A stretch of DNA of 25,781 bases from Paenibacillus sp. oral taxon 786 str. D14 (GTDB lineage: Bacteria; Bacillota; Bacilli; Paenibacillales; Paenibacillaceae): assembly GCF_000159955.1 (NCBI RefSeq), contig NZ_GG695970.1, positions 159,011 through 184,791 of the forward strand, given 5' to 3'. Below, piece after piece: positions 17,059 through 23,896 of the stretch (the first letter of the stretch is position 1; each line of letters starts with the position of its first letter). A program made the translations under genes and the position numbers. The notes under the pieces were generated by a model. It ran no database searches and was not told the origin of the DNA. It saw nothing but the letters and a program-made list of their open reading frames with translations.

Positions 17059-19295
17059 GCGGGACGAGCCCTTTTTCCCGGTTGGCGCCGTTTATTCAAG
17101 AATACATTTACCGCAAAAGATGGGACTCGCTGCGTGACGCCCAGATCGAAGCCTGCCGCGTGTTGTTTGACACGCCGCACCATCTTCTCATCGCATCAGG
17201 CACCGCGTCGGGGAAGACGGAAGCGGCCTTTTTCCCTGCGCTTACGGAGCTCTATCATCGGCCTTCGGAGTCGGTTGGCATTCTTTACATCGGACCGTTA
17301 AAGGCGTTGATTAACGATCAGTTCGAGCGGATCAAGGAGCTGCTGCGAGACGGGGAAGTGCCGGTCTGGCATTGGCACGGCGACGTCGCCCAAGCGGAGA
17401 AAACCAAGCTGATGCAGCGCCCCAGCGGTGTCCTGCAAATTACCCCCGAATCGCTGGAAGGGCTGCTCATGAACCGCCCGAATGCGATCCCGGCGTTGTT
17501 CCATGATCTGCGATATATCATGATCGATGAGGTGCACGCGTTTATGGGGGCCGATCGCGGGATTCAGGTTATCAGCCAGCTGACCCGATTAGAGCGTATG
17601 GCTTCCTGCAAGCCGAGACGAATCGGCTTATCAGCTACGCTTGGTGATTACGAGATCGCTGCCCGATGGCTTGGGGCGGGGACGCCGCAGCCGGTGGAGG
17701 TGGTCTCCCCGCCGGGCGGACGCAAGCTAAAGCTGTCGGTGGAGCATTTCTCCTTCCCGGATGCCCGCGACGAACGGGAAGCAGAGCATTTGGAGCTGGC
17801 CAAGCAGAAGTATTATAACTTCATTTACGACAACACCCATCGCAAAAAAGCACTCGTCTTCACCAACAGCCGCACGGACGCCGAGTTGACCACGCTGGAG
17901 CTCCGCCGGATTGCGGCAAAGCGGGAGGAGCGTGATGTGTTCCATGTCCATCACGGCAGCATTTCTGCGATGCTGCGTGAAGAGACCGAGGCCGCGTTGC
18001 GCTCCGGCCCCGGCCCGGCGGTAGCCGCAGCGACGGTGACGCTGGAGCTCGGCATCGATCTGGGCGAGCTGGAGCGGGTCATCCAGCTCGGTGCACCGTA
18101 CAGCTGCTCCAGCTTCGTGCAGCGGCTGGGCCGCTCTGGCCGGCGCGGCGATCAGGCGTCGGAGATGATGTTCCTCTGCGCAGAGGAAGAGGATGAGGAC
18201 GCCCAATTGCCGGCACGCATGCCGTGGACGCTGCTGCGGGCGATCGCCGTCATCGAGCTGTATGTGCGCGAGCGCTGGGTGGAGCCGGTCGAGCTGCGCA
18301 AGAAGCCGGTTGGCGTGCTGTACCATCAGACGATGAGCACGCTTAAGAGCATCGGCGAAGCGGAACCGGCGGATTTGGCCCGGGCTGTACTGACGTTGCC
18401 GGCGTTTCGCGGCGTTGAGCCCGAGGAGTACAAGGCGTTGTTACAGTACCTGCTGCAAACCGACCATATCCAGCAGACCGAGGAAGGCACGCTGATCATC
18501 GGACTCGGCGGAGAGAAGGTCGTAAATAACTTCCGCTTCTACGCTGTCTTTAAAGATGACGAGGAGCATGTCGTCTACAACGGCTCTGAGGAAATTGGCA
18601 GCATCACCACTGTGCCGCCGCCTGGCTATTGCTTCTCTTTGGCCGGGAAGCTGTGGAAGGTCGAGGAAGTGGACAGCAAGCATAAAGCGGTGTACGTCAA
18701 ATCCTCGCGCGGCAAGGTGGATACGCTATGGCTTGGCGCCGGGGGAGATGTCCATACCCGGGTCATGCAGAAGATGCGCCAGGTATTGGAGGTGCATACT
18801 TTGTACCCGTATCTTGCTCCGGGCGCGGCCAATCGCTTGGAACGGGCGCGCCGGTTAGCCCGGGAGAGCGGGCTGCTTAACAGTCCTGTGATTCCGGCAG
18901 GCGGCGATTCGCTGTTTATTTTACCGTGGGCGGGAAGCAAGCAATTTCGCACCCTGGAACGATTGCTGAAGCACAACTTGTCGGATCCAATGGGCCTGCG
19001 CCAGGTCGTGCCGATGGAACCCTATTATATGGTCGTGTCGGGGAGAGCAGGCGCCAAGGAGCTGCTTGCTGCCATTGAGGCAGAACTCGCCTCGATTCCT
19101 CACCCGGAGGCGCTGCTAGCTGCGTCGGAAGCCCCTTATCTGGGCAAATACGACGAGTTTGTGCCGCATGAGCTGGTACGGCGCGCTTTTGCCGTGGACG
19201 GGCTGGATGTAACGGGATTAGCCGAAGCTTTGGAAGCGGCGCAGAAGCCAAGTGATTTACACTCCGCGAAAGCATCCAAGAACTCCGAAGCTTGA
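17055..19295 (+). CDS. sngC: Shango-type DEVH-box superfamily 2 helicase, Lhr-like
   Basis: A 746-residue superfamily 2 helicase. Motifs in order: I GTASGKT (49-55), Ia PLKALIND (81-88), Ib TPESLEG (130-136), II DEVH (158-161), III SAT (193-195), IV LVFTNSR (267-273), V TLELGIDLGELERV (from 329) and VI QRLGRSGRRGD (356-366). About 380 residues follow the motor core and probably include the Lhr-type winged-helix and beta-rich parts; they show no nuclease motif. It is translationally coupled to the ATPase (ATGA overlap), and the pair resembles the BrxD/BrxHI pair of type 2 BREX. The last 12 residues (735-746) look out of keeping with the rest, and the sequence beyond suggests a lost C-terminus in other frames (see findings). 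The core is intact, so activity is plausible. Confidence 0.85.
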   Translation: MSGTSPFSRLAPFIQEYIYRKRWDSLRDAQIEACRVLFDTPHHLLIASGTASGKTEAAFFPALTELYHRPSESVGILYIGPLKALINDQFERIKELLRDGEVPVWHWHGDVAQAEKTKLMQRPSGVLQITPESLEGLLMNRPNAIPALFHDLRYIMIDEVHAFMGADRGIQVISQLTRLERMASCKPRRIGLSATLGDYEIAARWLGAGTPQPVEVVSPPGGRKLKLSVEHFSFPDARDEREAEHLELAKQKYYNFIYDNTHRKKALVFTNSRTDAELTTLELRRIAAKREERDVFHVHHGSISAMLREETEAALRSGPGPAVAAATVTLELGIDLGELERVIQLGAPYSCSSFVQRLGRSGRRGDQASEMMFLCAEEEDEDAQLPARMPWTLLRAIAVIELYVRERWVEPVELRKKPVGVLYHQTMSTLKSIGEAEPADLARAVLTLPAFRGVEPEEYKALLQYLLQTDHIQQTEEGTLIIGLGGEKVVNNFRFYAVFKDDEEHVVYNGSEEIGSITTVPPPGYCFSLAGKLWKVEEVDSKHKAVYVKSSRGKVDTLWLGAGGDVHTRVMQKMRQVLEVHTLYPYLAPGAANRLERARRLARESGLLNSPVIPAGGDSLFILPWAGSKQFRTLERLLKHNLSDPMGLRQVVPMEPYYMVVSGRAGAKELLAAIEAELASIPHPEALLAASEAPYLGKYDEFVPHELVRRAFAVDGLDVTGLAEALEAAQKPSDLHSAKASKNSEA

Positions 19296-19343
19296 TCGAT
19301 GAAGTGAATGAGTTGGCGAAGACGTCATCCGGGAGGAAACTTG

Positions 19344-19988
19344 ATGAGCAAAAAAACGAAAATGAGTCCCCCACAGCTTACGGCTGAATTAATGGAAGCC
19401 GATTGGGAGGATGTGCTGGACGATGAGGACCATGAGTTGGTTGGAGCTACGGTGGCGGGCGCATCCTATGAGTACGGGAGTATCGAAAAATGTATTTTAT
19501 CCAAAGTGATGCTTCGGGGCTGTTCCTTTGTGGGTACCACTTTTGAGCGGATGGACATGACCGACGTCGTGCTGGAAAATTGCGATTTATCCAACGCGGT
19601 GCTGGAGAATGCCATTATCCACCGGGTGCATTTTAAAGACTGCAAGTTGACGGGGCTGAATCTGTCCAAAGTGAATGCCGGCTCCGTGATGTTTGAGTGT
19701 TGCATCATGAATTTAAGCGACTTCGTGGAAGCCTCCTTGAAGCAGGTGAGATTTCATGACTGTTCTCTGCAGAACGCGAATTTTTACAGCGCCAAATTTA
19801 AAGAGGTTGAGCTGCTGAACTCGGATCTGAATGAGGCGGATTTTAACGATACCTCACTGAAGGGAATGGATATCAGCACCTGCACGTTTGAACGCGTAGA
19901 TATCCCGGCCTATGCCTTGGCAGGCTGCACGGTTTCCCCGGAGCAAGCGATCGGCTTTGCCAAACTGCTTGGCCTGATCGTAAAATAA
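19344..19988 (+). CDS. Pentapeptide-repeat protein
   Basis: A 214-residue cytoplasmic protein whose middle part (about 45-185) is built of five-residue repeats with central Leu/Phe/Met and a small residue two before it, for example CDLSNAVLENAII, CKLTGLNLSKVN and CSLQNANFYSAKF. These form a right-handed square beta-helix. Some family members mimic DNA and bind gyrase, but most have no known role. The ATG at 19344 has GGGAGG 7 bases upstream; an earlier in-frame ATG at 19308 has no ribosome site. It starts 48 bases after the helicase stop with no terminator between, so it is probably co-transcribed with the defence genes. Whether it takes part in defence is unknown. Confidence 0.85.
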   Translation: MSKKTKMSPPQLTAELMEADWEDVLDDEDHELVGATVAGASYEYGSIEKCILSKVMLRGCSFVGTTFERMDMTDVVLENCDLSNAVLENAIIHRVHFKDCKLTGLNLSKVNAGSVMFECCIMNLSDFVEASLKQVRFHDCSLQNANFYSAKFKEVELLNSDLNEADFNDTSLKGMDISTCTFERVDIPAYALAGCTVSPEQAIGFAKLLGLIVK

Positions 19989-20008
19989 TACAAAAACGCA
20001 CGTAACAC

Positions 20009-20022
20009 CCGGATACATCCGG
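20009..20022. other. Inverted repeat after the pentapeptide gene
   Basis: CCGGATACATCCGG is a perfect 6-base inverted repeat with a 2-base centre. It sits inside a wider, weaker pairing of GTAAC (20002-20006) with GTTAC (20034-20038). There is no T run, so a terminator is not supported. It could be a processing hairpin or the leader structure of the next gene. Confidence 0.3.
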
Positions 20023-20068
20023 CGATATCTCGACGTTACTCGTAAACGTGAATTGCAGGAGGGTTGCT

Positions 20069-20518
20069 ATGCGATTCAAAACGAAACGGGATCCGTTGTT
20101 TGTATGCCTTTGGCTATTCTTTCTCTTGGTTGCTAATCTAGTGCTGCTTTGGCCGCTGCTTCTTGATCCGCAAGCGTTAACGCGAACGGAGCTTGTAGGG
20201 ATCATCGTGCCCGATGCGCTCGTCACCCTATTGCTGGCTTGGTTAGCGCTTGATATCTCTTATGTGATCAGGGAGGATCTGCTGTTTGTCAAAGGCGGGA
20301 TGTTTCATTCAAAAATTCGTTATGAGGATATCACTCGAATAACGCGGCAACCGAATATCTGGTTGGGATATCGGCTCTTATTCTCGCGGGATGCGATCGA
20401 AATCCATTACCGGAACGGTGTCCTGGGCAGCGTCGTCATTTCGCCGGTGGATCAGGAGCGGTTTATTCAAGAGCTGATTCGCCGGAACCCCTCTATCCAA
20501 ATCGCCGATCAATCCTGA
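20069..20518 (+). CDS. PH-domain-like membrane protein
   Basis: A 149-residue membrane protein with two hydrophobic segments (about 10-30 and 45-65), then a bacterial PH-like domain (about 70-140) with typical strands such as IREDLLFVKGGMFHSKIRYEDITRI and the closing VVISPVDQERFIQELIRR. The layout resembles small Firmicute proteins of the DUF1200/YyaB type, for which no function is established. The ATG at 20069 was chosen because AGGAGGG lies 5 bases upstream; an upstream ATG at 20048 has no ribosome site. It stands 80 bases after the pentapeptide-repeat gene and converges with the GH16 glucanase gene. Confidence 0.72.
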   Translation: MRFKTKRDPLFVCLWLFFLLVANLVLLWPLLLDPQALTRTELVGIIVPDALVTLLLAWLALDISYVIREDLLFVKGGMFHSKIRYEDITRITRQPNIWLGYRLLFSRDAIEIHYRNGVLGSVVISPVDQERFIQELIRRNPSIQIADQS

Positions 20519-20558
20519 GCAGGGGGAAAAGGGCTATCCTGCCAGCTTACCTAGAACC

Positions 20559-20588
20559 AAAGGGGCGGAAATTGATATCCGCCCCTTT
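20559..20588. terminator. Terminator hairpin between convergent genes
   Basis: A perfect 11-base stem, AAAGGGGCGGA (20559-20569) with TCCGCCCCTTT (20578-20588), has an 8-base loop. The U tracts are short on both sides (3 T, inside the stem), but the very GC-rich stem lies between two convergent stops. Confidence 0.6.
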
Positions 20589-20599
20589 GAAGCTCAAGC

Positions 20600-21850
20600 T
20601 TAATTTACCTTCGTAAACATCCACTTCTGCGCATCCGTGCCGTTATCGGTCCACTGTTGGACCGCCGCCCCGTCCGCTGTTGAAGCGCCAGACACATCCA
20701 TGACCAATCCGCTGGCTTTGGAGATCAGCTTGAAATATCCGCCGCCTGCATCTACGATTCGCCATCGCTGTGCATCGGTGCCGTTATCCGTCCATTGTTG
20801 CAGCTGCACGCCTGCGGCTGTGCTTGCACTAGGGACGTCCAGCACCTTGCCGCTATGGATGGCGGTCAGCTTATAATAGCCATCGCCCGTGGATTCCAGC
20901 CGGAAGCGTTGGTTGCTGGCGGAATAGTTGGTCCACTGTTGAATTTTAGCCCCGTCCGCAGTGGAGACATCCACGACATCCAGTACCTTGCCGCTGACTT
21001 TGGAGGCGATGGTGTATACGGCACCGTTCTCAAGGACGGGCGAGGAACCCCCTTGATCCTGATAGACGCGAACATAATCCACAAGCATTTGTGCAGGGAA
21101 AGGTGTCGACCCGTTCGGGCTGCCCGGCCAGTTGCCGCCGACGGCGAGATTCAGCAGAATGAAGAACGGCTTCTGGAATTCTTCTGTATTCCCGGTTCCG
21201 TTGGCGATATAGATCTCATTGTACTGAACGCCGTCAACGAACCAGCGGATATAGCTCGGGTCCCACTCAATGGAGTACGTATGGAATTGAGAGAAATCCA
21301 AATTGCCCGAGGCCCGGCCATAAGAGGCATATCCATTGGCGTCCCAATGGACGGTACCATGGACAACCGATTCATTGTTGACATGTTCCATAATGTCGAT
21401 TTCACCACAGTAAGGCCAACCGACATCTCTGAAGTTTTCGCCCAGCATCCAGAACGCCGGCCAAATGCCTTGTCCGGTTGGAAGCTTAATGCGGGCTTCG
21501 ATTTTGCCGTATTGGAAGCTCTTTAAGCCTTGGGTTTTGATTCGTGCAGAGGTGTAGTTTCTTCCTTCATAATTTTCCCGTTGGGCAGTGATGACCAGAT
21601 TGCCTCCCGTCACCTGTACGTTTTGCGGCCTGTCGGTATAATATTGAAGTTCGTTGTTCCCCCATCCGTTCTGGCCGGTGCCAATTTCGGGCGTCCAAAC
21701 GCCGCGATTCAACGAGGAACCGTTAAATTCATCGCTCCATACCAACTGCCAGTTGGGAGCCGCGCTTGTCGTGTTGGGGACGGGGACAAAGACGACCAGG
21801 AGGGTGAGCACCAGAAAGAGGAGAATCGGTTTACCGCGTTTTAGCATCAT
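20600..21850 (-). CDS. Secreted GH16 beta-glucanase with ricin-type lectin (CBM13-like) domain
   Basis: A 416-residue secreted enzyme. Residues 1-31 are a signal peptide ending Thr-Ser-Ala-Ala-Pro. The glycoside hydrolase family 16 domain (about 33-270) contains the active-site motif GEIDIMEH, with nucleophile E150, D152 and acid/base E155, and the substrate-cleft phrase GIWPAFWMLG. GH16 members with this motif are mostly endo-beta-1,3- or 1,3-1,4-glucanases (laminarinase/lichenase). The C-terminal domain (about 280-416) is a ricin B-type beta-trefoil of three similar repeats, each with a QQW motif, used for carbohydrate binding. AAAGGAG stands 9 bases before the ATG. The gene has its own promoter region with a cre-type palindrome, suggesting carbon-source control. 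Confidence 0.92.
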   Translation of the reverse strand: MMLKRGKPILLFLVLTLLVVFVPVPNTTSAAPNWQLVWSDEFNGSSLNRGVWTPEIGTGQNGWGNNELQYYTDRPQNVQVTGGNLVITAQRENYEGRNYTSARIKTQGLKSFQYGKIEARIKLPTGQGIWPAFWMLGENFRDVGWPYCGEIDIMEHVNNESVVHGTVHWDANGYASYGRASGNLDFSQFHTYSIEWDPSYIRWFVDGVQYNEIYIANGTGNTEEFQKPFFILLNLAVGGNWPGSPNGSTPFPAQMLVDYVRVYQDQGGSSPVLENGAVYTIASKVSGKVLDVVDVSTADGAKIQQWTNYSASNQRFRLESTGDGYYKLTAIHSGKVLDVPSASTAAGVQLQQWTDNGTDAQRWRIVDAGGGYFKLISKASGLVMDVSGASTADGAAVQQWTDNGTDAQKWMFTKVN

Positions 21851-21913
21851 GAAAAATCGCTCCTTTCAAGAATGAATGGATTGGGCTAACTTACCACAGG
21901 CGAAATTCATACT

Positions 21914-21923
21914 AAACCGGTTT
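21914..21923. promoter_or_regulatory. Second palindrome AAACCGGTTT upstream of the GH16 gene
   Basis: A perfect 10-base palindrome with a CpG-type centre, resembling operators of LacI/GalR-family regulators. Its centre is 23 bases from the centre of the cre-type site, placing it in the leader of the glucanase transcript. Confidence 0.4.
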
Positions 21924-21933
21924 CGATTTTGAT

Positions 21934-21949
21934 ATGATAGCGCTATCAT
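21934..21949. promoter_or_regulatory. cre / LacI-family operator
   Basis: ATGATAGCGCTATCAT is a perfect 16-base palindrome that fits the CcpA catabolite-response consensus WTGNNARCGNWWWCAW at every position. It lies directly over the predicted start site of the GH16 gene, where CcpA or another LacI-family protein would block initiation. Confidence 0.65.
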
Positions 21950-21954
21950 TACAT

Positions 21955-21983
21955 AGATTACCATTTAGAGGTTTGTTTTACAA
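21955..21983 (-). promoter_or_regulatory. Probable promoter of the GH16 gene
   Basis: On the minus strand, TTGTAA (21978-21983) is 17 bases from TAATCT (21955-21960), which is preceded by TGG as an extended -10. The expected start site near 21948 falls inside the cre-type palindrome. Confidence 0.4.
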
Positions 21984-22008
21984 CAACTTTTTTTACAGGT
22001 TTTTCAAA

Positions 22009-22037
22009 TTGATGGGGTTCTGGTATTCTGGTATCAA
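22009..22037 (+). promoter_or_regulatory. Probable promoter of the downstream acetyltransferase gene
   Basis: TTGATG (22009-22014), a 17-base spacer and an extended -10, TGGTATCAA (22029-22037), lie 24 bases before the ATG at 22062. Confidence 0.4.
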
Positions 22038-22061
22038 TCCAAGACGGAACGGGGGAAAGCT

Positions 22062-22568
22062 ATGAATCTGCGAATATTAGAGGAGAGCGACGCGTCGATC
22101 TACCAAAGCCTTCGCTTGCAAGGATTGCAGGTAAATCCGGAAGCCTTCGGCTCTACCTTCGAGCGGGAGGCGGACTTTACAATGGACATGGTGACGGAGC
22201 GCATCAAACCAACCGAAGACCGCTTTGTGCTAGGCGCGTTCGACGAGCACGGGACCTTAGCCGGCATCGTTACGTTTATTCGAGAAAGTTCCCCAAAAAC
22301 CCGGCATAAAGGAAACGTGTTTGGTTTATTAGTAACCCCCGGGATGCGTGGGAAGGGGATAGGTCAGGCGCTGATGGAAGAACTCCTTGCGAGAGCCAAG
22401 CGGATGGAAGGGCTGGAACAGCTGAATTTAACGGTGGTCTCTACAAATGATTCGGCACGAAGGCTTTACGAATCTCTCGGGTTTCAGAGGTATGGAACCG
22501 AGCGAAGAGCCTTGAAATGGGATGGAGCCTATTTTGATGAGGATTATATGGCGTTAAGGCTGGAGTGA
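22062..22568 (+). CDS. GNAT family N-acetyltransferase
   Basis: A 168-residue cytoplasmic acetyltransferase. The acetyl-CoA loop is seen as TPGMRGKGIGQALMEELL (about 90-107), with the RxxGxG core, and the following LTVVSTNDSARRLYESLGFQRYG (about 124-146) is the typical beta5-alpha4 segment with Asn and Tyr. The length is standard. The substrate is not predictable. A GGGGGAAAG site precedes the ATG. A 77-base gap with no terminator separates it from the RDD protein gene, so the acetyltransferase, RDD and second acetyltransferase genes may form one unit. Confidence 0.9.
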   Translation: MNLRILEESDASIYQSLRLQGLQVNPEAFGSTFEREADFTMDMVTERIKPTEDRFVLGAFDEHGTLAGIVTFIRESSPKTRHKGNVFGLLVTPGMRGKGIGQALMEELLARAKRMEGLEQLNLTVVSTNDSARRLYESLGFQRYGTERRALKWDGAYFDEDYMALRLE

Positions 22569-22645
22569 GCATGAACACCGCCATCGAGGTCAGATGGAGT
22601 CGCGAAAAGCGTATCTTGTATAAAAAAAGAATCGGCAGGTGAGAC

Positions 22646-23182
22646 ATGATACTCGCCCTGAAGAGGTTATTTGCCTATTGGATCGATTTCACAATGCTGG
22701 CAGTCATTTTGGTGTCTTTGCAATGGCTGATAAATGCCGCCGCTTCCGGCTTTCCCTTCGACGATTTCGACAAGGGGATTGAAATTGAGCTTTGGGTGCT
22801 GGCCACGATGTCGTTGCCCGTATGGAGTTTTTTTACTGTGATGGAGCTGCGCGATGGACAGACGTTTGGAAAAAAGTGGCTTAATCTACGCGTTACGAAC
22901 CGCCGGGGGGAGCCGATCCGGTTATGGCAAGCTTTGGCTAGAACGGCGGTGCGCCTGCTTCCCTGGGAGATGACCCACGCCATCATTTTGGTGCCCGAAC
23001 CTTGGTGGAGCGTGGAAACGCCGGCTCATCCAGGCTGGATTTACTTGCCGAACGGTTTAATGATCGTTTATCTTGTGATATTATTTTCCACTAAGGGAAG
23101 CCGGACCTGCCACGATCTGGTTGCTGGCACGAAGGTGAATCCAAGCGCACGAGAGAGGGAGATAACCGATGAAGTATTTTAA
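22646..23182 (+). CDS. RDD-family membrane protein
   Basis: A 178-residue integral membrane protein. The N-terminal helix RLFAYWIDFTMLAVILV carries the Arg and Asp of the RDD signature. The second signature, DGQTFGKKWLNLRV (about 69-82), is also clear. A hydrophobic helix near 50-65 and another near 132-150 complete the usual layout. RDD proteins are implicated in transport or ion tolerance in a few cases, but most have no known function. AGGTG lies 4 bases before the ATG. The gene overlaps the following acetyltransferase start by 14 bases, so the two are coupled. Confidence 0.85.
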   Translation: MILALKRLFAYWIDFTMLAVILVSLQWLINAAASGFPFDDFDKGIEIELWVLATMSLPVWSFFTVMELRDGQTFGKKWLNLRVTNRRGEPIRLWQALARTAVRLLPWEMTHAIILVPEPWWSVETPAHPGWIYLPNGLMIVYLVILFSTKGSRTCHDLVAGTKVNPSAREREITDEVF

Positions 23183-23738
23183 GAAGCTGGTGGGGTCCAG
23201 ACTGTACCTGTCCCCGGTGAATCCGGAGGATGCGGAGACTTACGCTCGGTGGATCAACGATCTAACCGTTTCCATCCGGCTCGGTACTTCCCGTGAAGTG
23301 ATCGGGTTGCAACGGGAGAAGAGCTTTTTGGAAGACATGGCCAAGGAAGGCCAAAATTACGCGATCGTTCAGCTGGATGGAGACCAACTGCTAGGCAACT
23401 GTTCGTTATTTGCCATCGATCATGTCCGCAGAGTGGCTGAGGCTGGGATCTTCTTGGGAGATGAGGGACAGCGGGGGCAAGGGTACGGTACCGAGGCGCT
23501 TCAGCTCCTATGCGAATACGGATTCAAGATCCTGAACCTCAACAACATCATGCTGCGCGTCTTTGAGTTCAATCAACCGGCCATCCGATGCTATGAAAAA
23601 GCGGGCTTCCGCGTGTTTGGCCGCAGATCGCAAAGCTACTACGTGAACAATACCTACTTCGATGAAATCTACATGGAACTGCTGCGGGACGATTGCCAGA
23701 CGAATTTTCTGGATGCTAAGCTGCCCCGCCGTGAATAG
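23169..23738 (+). CDS. GNAT family N-acetyltransferase, RimJ/RimL-like
   Basis: A 189-residue acetyltransferase. The opening KKLVGSRLYLSPVNPEDAETYARWIND is typical of the RimJ/RimL-type branch (Acetyltransf_3). The acetyl-CoA loop is DEGQRGQGYGTEALQLL (about 98-114) and the later NIMLRVFEFNQPAIRCYEKAGF carries the conserved Asn and Tyr. The start overlaps the end of the RDD gene; GGGAG lies 7 bases upstream. It is only distantly similar to the other two GNAT proteins in this window, so recent duplication is unlikely. The target is unknown. Confidence 0.9.
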   Translation: MKYFKKLVGSRLYLSPVNPEDAETYARWINDLTVSIRLGTSREVIGLQREKSFLEDMAKEGQNYAIVQLDGDQLLGNCSLFAIDHVRRVAEAGIFLGDEGQRGQGYGTEALQLLCEYGFKILNLNNIMLRVFEFNQPAIRCYEKAGFRVFGRRSQSYYVNNTYFDEIYMELLRDDCQTNFLDAKLPRRE

Positions 23739-23746
23739 AACGTGAT

Positions 23747-23854
23747 ATGCTGCATGACCCGGCTAAACGTATACGAGAGCCGGGTTGTATTATATGCGGA
23801 AGGGAGACGGCAGACGAGGTGGCTCAAATCATTCAGGAGCGGTTTCAGCTATAG
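23747..23854 (+). CDS. Possible 35-residue CxxC mini-protein
   Basis: A short open frame between two larger genes that reads like protein: it begins MLHDPAKRIREPGC, has a CIICG metal-finger-like motif (residues 14-18) and ends in an amphipathic stretch, DEVAQIIQERFQL. The ribosome site (ACGTGAT) is weak, and a hairpin (23757-23785) lies inside the frame. An open frame this short is expected by chance quite often, so this is a candidate only. Confidence 0.25.
   Translation: MLHDPAKRIREPGCIICGRETADEVAQIIQERFQL
23757..23790 (+). terminator. Weak terminator-like hairpin
   Basis: ACCCGGCT (23757-23764) pairs with AGCCGGGT (23778-23785) across a 13-base loop and is followed by TGTATTATAT rather than a clean U tract. 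It may end the RDD/acetyltransferase transcript. Confidence 0.45.
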
Positions 23855-23896
23855 GTACTCTGGAGTTACTCTAATATTGAGAGGAGAGGGACAAGG

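Noticed and set aside
13882..19295. BREX type 2 locus, because of BrxD-like and BrxHI-like proteins
   Set aside because: No PglZ, PglX methylase, PglW or BrxC/PglY gene occurs in the window, and the first gene is a TerB protein, which fits Shango.
13046..20518. Mobile genomic island carrying the defence genes
   Set aside because: No integrase, transposase, tRNA gene or flanking direct repeat was seen. Only the GC difference of two genes supports it.
20637..20960. Tandem DNA repeats suggesting a repeat element
   Set aside because: The similarity comes from the three QxW sub-repeats of the ricin-type lectin domain, a normal property of that fold.
9265..23738. Three GNAT genes as a recent gene amplification
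   Set aside because: The three proteins differ throughout apart from the shared acetyl-CoA motif, and two belong to different branches.
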